A DNA stretch of 5,567 nucleotides from JAKFWI01 sp050246435. Lineage in GTDB: Bacteria; Pseudomonadota; Alphaproteobacteria; Caulobacterales; Aquidulcibacteraceae. The stretch is taken from assembly GCA_050246435.1 (NCBI GenBank), contig JBFWWB010000151.1, positions 1 to 5,567 of the forward strand. Reading direction: 5' to 3'. A model generated the notes under the pieces. The model searched no databases and was not told the DNA's origin. It saw only the letters and a list, made by a program, of their open reading frames with translations. A program made the translations under genes and the position numbers. Shown one piece after another: positions 1 through 5,375 of the stretch (the stretch's first letter is position 1; each line of letters starts with the position of its first letter).

Positions 1-1
1 C

Positions 2-112
2 GAAGCGCGCCAACGCCCGGCGGCGGACGCGCTGCAGCATTGGGGCGCGCGCCACCGTTTCGCCGGCTCGGGCGACCGCGCGGCGATCGGCACTCTGGTG
101 TTCGATGCGTAG
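2..112 (+). pseudogene. rsmB: N-terminal fragment of rsmB-like methyltransferase, ended by in-frame TAG
   Basis: Reading from base 2, this frame encodes 36 residues, including ALQHWGARHRFAGSGDRAAI, before a TAG at 110-112. This resembles the NusB-like N-terminal region of alphaproteobacterial RsmB proteins, which typically carry a segment of the type HRFAGSKDRAAIA-LVYDALRR. The frame is identical to that of the methyltransferase reading frame starting at 140. The codons between the TAG and ATG 140 (RKRQSHAAR) continue the same family pattern with no gap. I therefore read this as the front of one gene split by a nonsense codon, not as a separate gene. The true start lies left of the window, probably by a few tens of residues given the usual RsmB length. 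The family assignment is from recognition of the pattern, not a search. Confidence 0.75.
110..112 (+). other. In-frame TAG nonsense codon inside rsmB
   Basis: The TAG follows GAT GCG (D-A) at a place where family members usually have leucine (…DAL-R-R…). One base change from TTG to TAG would account for it. The frame is open on both sides, from base 2 to 109 and from 113 to 1234, with no indel. It could be a real mutation, a sequencing or assembly error, or, less likely, a read-through codon. Confidence 0.8.
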
Positions 113-139
113 CGCAAGCGGCAGAGCCACGCCGCGCGC

Positions 140-1237
140 ATGGGCGATGACGGCGCGCGCGCCGCAGCGCTCGCGGTGCTGCGCTGGGATTGGGGCATGA
201 ACGGCGACGAGATCACCGCCCTCTGCGATCCCGAAGCGCACGGTCCCACGCCGCTGACGGCGGCGGAGCGCGCCGCGCTGGAGCGTGATAACTTCGAGGC
301 GCCAGATTGGGCGCGCGCGGACGTTCCCGAGTGGCTGTGGCCGAGTTTCGCGCGCGCATTCGGGGAGGATGCAGCGGCGGAAGGCGAAGCCTTGGCGGCG
401 CGCGCGCCGGTCGATCTGCGCGCCAACACGCTGAAGGTGTCGCGCGAGAAGGTACTGAAGGCGCTCGCCGCTTTGGGCGCGGTGGAAACGCCTTATTCGC
501 CTTGGGGCTTGCGCATCCCCGCGCCCGCAGGCGGCGCGCGTAGCCCCCATGTGGAGGCCGACGCGGCCTTCCTCAAAGGCTGGGTGGAAGTGCAGGACGA
601 GGCGAGCCAGATCGCCGTGGCGCTGGCCGGCGCGAAGCCGGGGATGCAGATCGCCGACGTGTGCGCTGGAGCCGGCGGCAAGACCTTGGCGCTCGCCGCC
701 GCGCTGGAGAACACCGGCCAGGCTCACGCTTATGACCGCGACAAGCACCGCTTCGCGCCGATCTATGCGCGCCTGCAGCGCGCCGGCGCGCGCAACGTGC
801 AGGCGCATGCGCCGGGCAGCGGCCTGGCGGCGCTTCAGGGCAAGATGGATCTCGTGTTCGTCGATGCGCCGTGCACCGGCTCGGGCGTGTGGCGGCGGCG
901 GCCGGATGCGAAATGGCGCCTGCGGCCGGGCGCGCTGGAGCAGCGCCGGCGCGATCAGGCCGAGGCGCTGGATTTTGCCGCCGCGCTGGTGAAGCCCGGC
1001 GGCCGGCTCGTCTATGCGACGTGCTCGGTGCTGCCGGAAGAGAACGAGGATCAGATCGCCGCGTTTCTCGCGCGGGCGCCGGGCTGGGCGCGCGCGCCGC
1101 TAGCGTTCGACGTCCTGGGTGACGATTTCCGCGGGCGCTTCGCGCGCGAGGACAGTGCTGTGCGCCTGAGCCCGCGGAGCACGGGCACGGACGGTTTCTT
1201 TGTCGCTGGGCTGCGTAAACATGAGTTGCATGAATAG
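140..1237 (+). CDS. rsmB: RsmB/NOP-family 16S rRNA (cytosine-5) methyltransferase, N-terminally shortened by an upstream stop
   Basis: The product is a SAM-dependent RNA m5C methyltransferase. E. coli RsmB methylates C967 of 16S rRNA in the cytoplasm. The 365 residues from ATG 140 hold the rest of the N-terminal domain (about 1-85), RANTLK at 94-99, QDEASQ before the Rossmann fold, SAM motif I DVCAGAGGKT at 173-182, motif IV DAPCTGSG from D242 with C245, motif VI YATCS with the probable nucleophile C295, and the final GTDGFF motif. Catalytic residues are therefore all present. I see no convincing ribosome binding site before ATG 140, and the frame continues upstream through a TAG at 110-112, so this start is probably internal. 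Translation could reinitiate here, 27 nt past the stop. The last residues (LRKHELHE) come from the edge of a low-GC segment, so the original C-terminus may have been replaced. Family call is strong; whether the protein is made is open. Confidence 0.85.
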   Translation: MGDDGARAAALAVLRWDWGMNGDEITALCDPEAHGPTPLTAAERAALERDNFEAPDWARADVPEWLWPSFARAFGEDAAAEGEALAARAPVDLRANTLKVSREKVLKALAALGAVETPYSPWGLRIPAPAGGARSPHVEADAAFLKGWVEVQDEASQIAVALAGAKPGMQIADVCAGAGGKTLALAAALENTGQAHAYDRDKHRFAPIYARLQRAGARNVQAHAPGSGLAALQGKMDLVFVDAPCTGSGVWRRRPDAKWRLRPGALEQRRRDQAEALDFAAALVKPGGRLVYATCSVLPEENEDQIAAFLARAPGWARAPLAFDVLGDDFRGRFAREDSAVRLSPRSTGTDGFFVAGLRKHELHE

Positions 1238-2047
1238 CGCAAACACGCTGGTCAACACGGTGAGCCATGCCGTCGTTTTCACATTTGTATCGGGGTGGCG
1301 ATACAGCAGGAATGCTGGATTAATAGGGAAGTGATACTTTACCAATATGCCGACACGCTCAGGCTTATGAAGTTGATCACGCTTGACGCCGGCTACCCAA
1401 CGTAGAAGCGCGCTATTGTTCAAATCGTCATAACGCCTTTCAAGCTTGTCTTGCAGGCGCTGAATGAAGTGATGATCGACGTAGTCAACGCGACTGCCAG
1501 CCATTGAAACGACCGTTTCAGGGTCTTCATTGACTAGCGTATCTTGTTCGTCCGGGGAGTATTGGTGGTCACGACTCAGATGTGCAGCCAACGCCGCGCC
1601 CAACGCCATCACGCGAACTCGGAATTGAATTCTATAGCTGCCGACGAATTTCTGCTTTAGGCGTCCACGATGGTCGCGATAGCGAAGATAGAATAGCGCG
1701 TTGGAAAAGACTTGATCGAGAGTCAGTGGAACTACGCGAGTTGTGACGTGCATGGTCAAATCGCGTTCGCGACGTGCTCGGCGAGCTATAGTGTTTGGAT
1801 CATCTGAAAGACGAAGTGGAGGCAACCCTTTTTTTGGCGTTGCAACCAGCTTTATGCGGTGCAGCTTATTTTGAATTTCACCGCGATAGACATCGCCAAC
1901 GACCATCAGCGTGCAGAGCACGAATGCTACTAAGATGGCTGCCTTAGCGAAGTCCTGTAGACTTGGGTGAATGCCGAGCCAATCGGCGCAGTCGATCGCC
2001 TGCTGCTGTAGCCACAGTGCGAGGTCCCAAGCCTTGTCCCAGTCCAT
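1100..2047 (-). CDS. Unrecognised two-transmembrane protein, probably acquired
   Basis: I do not recognise this family. From ATG 2047 it has 315 residues. AGGGG at 2056-2060 sits 8 nt before that ATG, which is why I prefer it to the TTG at 2068 (322 residues). There are two hydrophobic segments, at about residues 33-53 (FAKAAILVAFVLCTLMVV) and 258-279 (TTAWLTVLTSVFALFMQLMF). The roughly 200 residues between them are polar, rich in Arg, Lys, Asp and His, and contain no catalytic motif I can name. With two membrane passes both ends would face the same side. GC is 42-52% in the lines I counted, against about 70% in neighbouring rsmB, and the gene opposes both flanking genes, so horizontal acquisition is likely. 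The last 36 codons (from position 1210 down) are antisense to rsmB and are high-GC and Arg/Ala-rich, so that tail is probably not ancestral. Function unknown. Confidence 0.65.
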   Translation of the reverse strand: MDWDKAWDLALWLQQQAIDCADWLGIHPSLQDFAKAAILVAFVLCTLMVVGDVYRGEIQNKLHRIKLVATPKKGLPPLRLSDDPNTIARRARRERDLTMHVTTRVVPLTLDQVFSNALFYLRYRDHRGRLKQKFVGSYRIQFRVRVMALGAALAAHLSRDHQYSPDEQDTLVNEDPETVVSMAGSRVDYVDHHFIQRLQDKLERRYDDLNNSALLRWVAGVKRDQLHKPERVGILVKYHFPINPAFLLYRHPDTNVKTTAWLTVLTSVFALFMQLMFTQPSDKETVRARAPRAQAHSTVLAREAPAEIVTQDVER

Positions 2048-2055
2048 TGCCCACA

Positions 2056-2060
2056 CCCCT
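2056..2060 (-). promoter_or_regulatory. Ribosome binding site deciding the start at 2047
   Basis: On the minus strand AGGGG is followed by an 8-nt spacer and then ATG at 2047. The upstream TTG at 2068 has no comparable purine-rich stretch, so the ATG is the better start for the two-transmembrane protein. Confidence 0.5.
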
Positions 2061-2068
2061 GTGAGCAA

Positions 2069-2098
2069 ATGTTAACCAAACATTTATGGCGCTTGCAA
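2069..2098 (-). promoter_or_regulatory. Candidate sigma-70 promoter for the two-TM gene
   Basis: On the minus strand TTGCAA (2093-2098) matches 4 of 6 bases of the -35 consensus. An 18-bp spacer leads to TAACAT (2069-2074), which matches 4 of 6 bases of the -10. It lies just before the preferred start. This region is low GC, so chance matches are easier. The same region must also hold the guaA promoter on the plus strand, for which I see no clear boxes. Confidence 0.25.
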
Positions 2099-2170
2099 CG
2101 CAAAGGGGAAAAGCGCGCGCGCGTTCGCCCGTGCGATTGACGCCGGCGGCGGCGCGCCCCATTTCACGGC

Positions 2171-3796
2171 ATGGCCCAGACGGTTTCTCCGCCCTCCGAT
2201 TCCGCCGCTAAACGTGCGCTGGATCACAATCCCAAGCGCGCCGGCCAGCACGAGCGCGTGCTGATCGTCGATTTCGGCAGCCAGGTGACGCAACTGATCG
2301 CGCGCCGCGTGCGCGAAAGCGGCGTCTATTGCGAAATCCACCCCTACAACAAAGCGGCCGAAACGCTCGCCGCCGGCTTCCAGCCGAAGGCGATCATCCT
2401 CTCCGGCGGTCCCGCCAGCGTGATCGAGGGCGCCTCGCCGCGTGCGCCGCAGGAGGTGTTCTCGCTGGGCGTGCCGGTGCTGGCGATCTGCTACGGCCAG
2501 CAGACGATGGCGGTGCAGCTGGGCGGCGTCGTCGAAGGCGGGCACGCGCGCGAATTCGGCCGCGCCGATGTTGAGGTGAAGGCGCCTAGCGCGCTGTTCG
2601 ACGGCGTGTGGGATGTGGGCGGGCGTTATCCGGTGTGGATGAGCCATGGCGATCGCGTCACGCAGTTGCCCGAAGGCTTTTCGGTGAAGGCGACGTCGGA
2701 GAACGCGCCCTTTGCGGCGGCGACGGATGAGAAGCGCCGCTTCTATTCCGTGATGTTCCATCCCGAAGTCGTGCATACGCCCGACGGCGCGCGGCTGCTG
2801 CGCAATTTCACACATAAGATCGCCGGCTGCTCCGGCGATTGGACGATGGCGGCGTTTCGCGCCGAGGCGGTCGCGCGCATCCGCGCGCAGGTGGGCAAGG
2901 AAAAGGTGATCTGCGGCCTGTCGGGCGGGGTGGACTCCTCCGTCGCCGCGGTGCTGATCCACGAAGCCATCGGTGATCAGCTGCATTGCGTCTTCGTCGA
3001 CACCGGCTTGATGCGCGCAGGCGAAGGCGAGGAGGTCGTGCGCCTCTTCCGCGATCACTACAATATTCCGCTCATCCATGCGCGCGCGGAGGATTTGTTC
3101 CTGGACGCGCTTGACGGCGTCACCGACCCGGAAGCCAAACGGAAGACGATCGGCAAGCTGTTCATCGACGTGTTCGAGGAGAAAGCCAGCAGCATCGGCG
3201 GCGCGGCGTTCCTGGCGCAAGGCACGCTCTACCCCGACGTGATCGAAAGCGTTTCCGCGATCGGCGGGCCCAGCGTCACGATCAAATCGCACCATAATGT
3301 CGGCGGCCTGCCTGAGCGCATGAACATGAAGCTCGTCGAGCCGCTGCGCGATCTCTTCAAGGACGAGGTGCGCGCTTTGGGCCGCGAGCTGGGCCTGCCG
3401 GAAAGCTTCGTCGGCCGCCATCCATTCCCCGGGCCGGGCCTCGCCATTCGCCTGCCGGGCGGGATCACCAAGGAGCGCCTGCGCATCCTACGCGAAGCCG
3501 ACGTGATCTATCTCGACGAAATCCGAAAGGCCGGCCTCTATGACGCGATCTGGCAGGCGTTCGCCGTGCTGCTGCCGGTGCGCACCGTGGGCGTGATGGG
3601 AGACGGGCGGACCTATGACGAAGTGGTGGCGCTGCGCGCAGTGACCAGCACCGATGGGATGACGGCCGATTTCTTCCCGTTCGACATGGCGCTGCTGGGC
3701 CGCATCGCCACGCGCATCATCAACGAGGTGAAGGGCGTCAACCGCGTCGTCTACGACGTGACCAGCAAGCCGCCCGGCACGATTGAGTGGGAATGA
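2171..3796 (+). CDS. guaA: GMP synthase (glutamine-hydrolysing)
   Basis: GuaA converts XMP to GMP using ATP and glutamine, the last step of de novo guanine nucleotide synthesis, in the cytoplasm. The 541 residues match the full two-domain enzyme. The class I glutamine amidotransferase domain (about 28-220) has LIVDFGSQ at 31-38, GGP at 79-81, the nucleophile C108 in AICYGQQ, and H197 and E199 in FHPE. The ATP-pyrophosphatase domain has the P-loop SGGVDSS at 251-257. The C-terminal dimerisation domain has HPFPGPGLAIR and ends with SKPPGTIEWE, the expected end. About 25 residues precede the GATase core, somewhat longer than in E. coli. The ATG at 2171 has only a weak Shine-Dalgarno, and the first residues are not conserved, so the start could be slightly different. 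A low-GC gene lies upstream and an integrase downstream, yet the gene itself is intact. Confidence 0.97.
   Translation: MAQTVSPPSDSAAKRALDHNPKRAGQHERVLIVDFGSQVTQLIARRVRESGVYCEIHPYNKAAETLAAGFQPKAIILSGGPASVIEGASPRAPQEVFSLGVPVLAICYGQQTMAVQLGGVVEGGHAREFGRADVEVKAPSALFDGVWDVGGRYPVWMSHGDRVTQLPEGFSVKATSENAPFAAATDEKRRFYSVMFHPEVVHTPDGARLLRNFTHKIAGCSGDWTMAAFRAEAVARIRAQVGKEKVICGLSGGVDSSVAAVLIHEAIGDQLHCVFVDTGLMRAGEGEEVVRLFRDHYNIPLIHARAEDLFLDALDGVTDPEAKRKTIGKLFIDVFEEKASSIGGAAFLAQGTLYPDVIESVSAIGGPSVTIKSHHNVGGLPERMNMKLVEPLRDLFKDEVRALGRELGLPESFVGRHPFPGPGLAIRLPGGITKERLRILREADVIYLDEIRKAGLYDAIWQAFAVLLPVRTVGVMGDGRTYDEVVALRAVTSTDGMTADFFPFDMALLGRIATRIINEVKGVNRVVYDVTSKPPGTIEWE
3770..3796 (+). other. Inferred left attachment site (attL core) at the 3' end of guaA
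   Basis: The final codons of guaA (KPPGTIEWE and stop) are followed by an AT-rich region with integrase-type repeats and a tyrosine integrase pointing away from guaA. The guaA 3' end is a known integration hotspot for islands with this class of integrase, which leave the gene's coding end intact. The exact core cannot be set here because the second copy (attR) is outside the window. The bounds given are the expected zone, not a measured repeat. Confidence 0.4.
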
Positions 3797-3854
3797 TTCA
3801 GGAGGGTTCGGCGTCTTTCGCCAACATTCGCTGAGTAGCCTATAAACCGCATAA

Positions 3855-3867
3855 AATCAATAAAATA
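3855..3867 (+). promoter_or_regulatory. Possible IHF binding site
   Basis: AATCAATAAAATA matches the IHF consensus WATCAANNNNTTR at 8 of its 9 defined positions, the T of the first TTR base being A. It lies in the most AT-rich part of the region, between the guaA end and the TGACGGT repeats, where integration host factor would be expected to bend an att arm. One near-match in AT-rich DNA is weak evidence. Confidence 0.3.
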
Positions 3868-3912
3868 ACTCTCGGTGTCGGTCGCCAAGGATCGGCTTCA
3901 AGCGGAAACATG

Positions 3913-3932
3913 TGACGGTGTTTTTGACGGTA
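3913..3932 (+). repeat. Paired TGACGGT repeats, set 1 (probable integrase arm sites)
   Basis: TGACGGTG (3913-3920) and TGACGGTA (3925-3932) are separated by TTTT, giving a 12-bp period. The first 14 bases (TGACGGTGTTTTTG) recur exactly at 4044-4057. Short direct repeats like these beside an integrase gene typically bind its N-terminal arm-binding domain. Confidence 0.6.
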
Positions 3933-3964
3933 TCGCTTCGAGCGCGAACCCCGAGATTTGCCCT

Positions 3965-3972
3965 TACCGTCA
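3965..3972 (-). repeat. Single inverted TGACGGTA copy
   Basis: TACCGTCA on the plus strand is the exact reverse complement of TGACGGTA. It lies between the two direct pairs and faces the opposite way. Confidence 0.5.
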
Positions 3973-4042
3973 GGCGTCCAAACTCAAGCGCATCGCGCAT
4001 GTTCGCTCTAAGTGTAAGAAATAACGTGAAAAAAGGAAAAAC

Positions 4043-4071
4043 TTGACGGTGTTTTTGCTGACGGTAAAAAT
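4043..4071 (+). promoter_or_regulatory. Likely int promoter, overlapped by TGACGGT repeats
   Basis: TTGACG (4043-4048) matches 5 of 6 bases of the sigma-70 -35 box. A -10-like element, TAAAAA (4065-4070) or AAAAAT (4066-4071), follows at 16-17 bp, each matching 4 of 6. The -35 lies inside the first repeat and the second repeat runs into the -10, so a protein bound to the repeats would block transcription. Confidence 0.45.
4044..4066 (+). repeat. Paired TGACGGT repeats, set 2 (probable integrase arm sites)
   Basis: TGACGGTG (4044-4051) and TGACGGTA (4059-4066) are separated by TTTTTGC, a 15-bp period. The order (G form first, A form second, T-run between) repeats that of set 1 but with 3 bp more spacing. 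This pair covers the likely int promoter. Confidence 0.6.
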
Positions 4072-4100
4072 GGGCTGGAGAATTCGAGAAACTGCGCCAG

Positions 4101-4106
4101 AAGGGG
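4101..4106 (+). promoter_or_regulatory. Ribosome binding site for int GTG start
   Basis: AAGGGG ends 6 nt before GTG 4113 and supports that non-ATG start. The resulting N-terminus, MLTDLALKKMKP, matches the usual beginning of this integrase family. Confidence 0.65.
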
Positions 4107-4112
4107 CCGCCC

Positions 4113-5375
4113 GTGCTGACCGACCTTGCACTCAAGAAGATGAAACCAAAGGAGAAAATCTATAAGGTCGGGGACCGTGACGGTATGTACGCGCTGGTGG
4201 CCACTTCGGGCCTCATCACGTTCCGGTACGACTACCGTTTCAACGGACGGCGCGAGACGCTCACCATCGGCAAGTACGCGCCTGATGCTGGCGGCCTCTC
4301 GTTATCAGAGGCCCGAACCAAGTGCGCGGAGGCGCGCCAGCTTCTGAGCCAAGGCCAGTCGCCGGCCATCAAGAAGCAGAAGGAAAAGCGCAAGCTCGTC
4401 GAGGCCGACAGGTTCGGTGAGGTCGGGTTGCGCTACTTCAAGCAAGCGCGCATGGCGGATAGCACGCGCGCCATGCGCCGCGCGATCTATGAGCGCGACA
4501 TTCATCCAGAATGGAAGAACCGCCTCTTGGCGGAGATCGGCCCGGACGATCTTCGCGTGCTCTGCGCGCGCGTGAAGGATCGCGGCGCCCCGGCCACCGC
4601 CATCCATGTGCGCGACATCGTCAAGCAGATCTACGGCTTCGCCATTCTGCACGGCGAGAAGGTCGCCAATCCCGCCGATGAAGTTGGCCCGGCGTCGATC
4701 GCGCAATTCGAGGTGCGCGATCGGGCGCTGTCGCCCGGCGAAATCCGGATCATGCTGTCCTTGCTCGAACGTGTGGCGACGCTGCCGACGATCCGCCTCG
4801 GGCTGAAGCTGATCCTGCTCACCATGGTCCGTAAGAGCGAGCTGCAAGACGCCGTCTGGGACGAGGTCGACTTCGAGAATGCGGTCTGGTCGATCAGCAA
4901 GGAACGGATGAAGCGCAAGAAGCCGCACAATGTGTATCTGTCGCGGCAGTCGCTCGACATCATGGTCGCGCTCAAGACCTGCGCCGGTAATTCCCGCTAT
5001 CTTTTGCCCTCGCGCTATGAGGCCAGTGAGCCGATGTCGCGGGCGACGTTCAATCGCGTCACCACGGCGATCGCCGAACTCGCGAAAAAGGAAAATCTTC
5101 CGCTCACGCCATTCACGGTTCACGATTTGCGGCGGACCGGCTCAACACTTCTGAATGAGGCAGGCTTCAACAGCGACTGGATCGAGAAGTGCCTGGCGCA
5201 CGAGGACAACCGCTCTTCGCGCGGTGTCTACAACAAGGCCGAATATGAGCCGCATCGCCGGCACATGTTGCAGGAGTGGGCGAATATGGTCGATGCCTGG
5301 ACGCGGGGCGAGAAGTACACGCCAACGCTGACCCCGCCGACATCGACCCTCGCGATCCACGATCCTAACGTCTGA
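4113..5375 (+). CDS. int: P4-type tyrosine integrase of a guaA-associated genomic island
   Basis: This is a site-specific recombinase that inserts and excises the island through a phosphotyrosine intermediate. It has 420 residues, normal for the family. The N-terminal arm-binding domain (DUF4102 type, about 1-90) includes MLTDLALKKMKPKEKIYKVG and TLTIGKYAPDAGGLSLSEAR. A SAM-like core-binding domain follows at about 98-195, then the catalytic domain. The catalytic set is complete: R240 (MVRKSEL), K267 (ERMKRKK), H337 and R340 (HDLRRTG), H363 (CLAHED) and nucleophile Y373 (VYNKAEY). Start GTG is backed by an AAGGGG site and family alignment. It reads away from guaA, with its promoter and repeats on the guaA side, the usual layout for an integrase at the end of an island. 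A TGACGGTA copy lies in its codons at 4178-4185. Its 3' end overlaps the convergent alpA-like gene by 11 bp. It looks functional. Confidence 0.93.
   Translation: MLTDLALKKMKPKEKIYKVGDRDGMYALVATSGLITFRYDYRFNGRRETLTIGKYAPDAGGLSLSEARTKCAEARQLLSQGQSPAIKKQKEKRKLVEADRFGEVGLRYFKQARMADSTRAMRRAIYERDIHPEWKNRLLAEIGPDDLRVLCARVKDRGAPATAIHVRDIVKQIYGFAILHGEKVANPADEVGPASIAQFEVRDRALSPGEIRIMLSLLERVATLPTIRLGLKLILLTMVRKSELQDAVWDEVDFENAVWSISKERMKRKKPHNVYLSRQSLDIMVALKTCAGNSRYLLPSRYEASEPMSRATFNRVTTAIAELAKKENLPLTPFTVHDLRRTGSTLLNEAGFNSDWIEKCLAHEDNRSSRGVYNKAEYEPHRRHMLQEWANMVDAWTRGEKYTPTLTPPTSTLAIHDPNV
4178..4185 (+). repeat. Sixth TGACGGTA copy, inside the int coding start
   Basis: An exact copy of the repeat sits in the codons for residues 22-25 of the integrase. 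It could be an extra operator or arm site, or chance. Its closeness to the array favours the former only mildly. Confidence 0.3.

Larger units (their letters stand above)
3797..4112 (+). other. guaA-int intergenic region (316 bp), recombination and promoter region
   Basis: No convincing gene lies here. The region is AT-rich compared with guaA, notably at 3841-3870 and 4018-4072. It holds five TGACGGT-type repeats, a possible IHF site, a likely int promoter and the int ribosome binding site. There is a small GGCG-TCTTT-CGCC hairpin at about 3814-3826 without a T-tract, too weak to call a terminator. The layout fits an integrase attachment-arm region. Confidence 0.6.

Noticed and set aside
2..112. 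Treating the left fragment as the end of a different upstream gene such as guaB
   Set aside because: It is in the same frame as the methyltransferase and its residues fit the RsmB N-terminal region, with family-like residues continuing across the stop. It does not look like the C-terminus of GuaB.
110..112. TAG as a recoded codon (pyrrolysine or suppressor)
   Set aside because: The two-TM gene, rsmB itself (TAG at 1235-1237) and the AlpA-like gene also end in TAG, and I see no recoding element next to the codon. A plain mutation or error is simpler.
573..1268. 231-codon minus-strand frame opposite rsmB
   Set aside because: Low-complexity Arg/Pro/Ala/Ser translation typical of a shadow of high-GC coding DNA.
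2084..3421. 445-codon minus-strand reading frame opposite guaA
   Set aside because: It is antisense to the conserved guaA frame and is His-, Arg- and Ala-rich in the way expected from a high-GC shadow frame. No domain is visible.
3812..3830. Possible guaA terminator hairpin (GGCG-TCTTT-CGCC)
   Set aside because: Only a 4-bp continuous stem and no T-tract after it, so it does not qualify as an intrinsic terminator.
3857..4135. 92-codon minus-strand reading frame across the guaA-int intergenic region
   Set aside because: It covers the repeat array and int promoter, starts inside int codons, and its translation has no recognisable domain. The repeats explain the region better.
4305..5123. 272-codon minus-strand frame opposite int
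   Set aside because: Antisense to a complete integrase with all catalytic residues, with no recognisable domain of its own.
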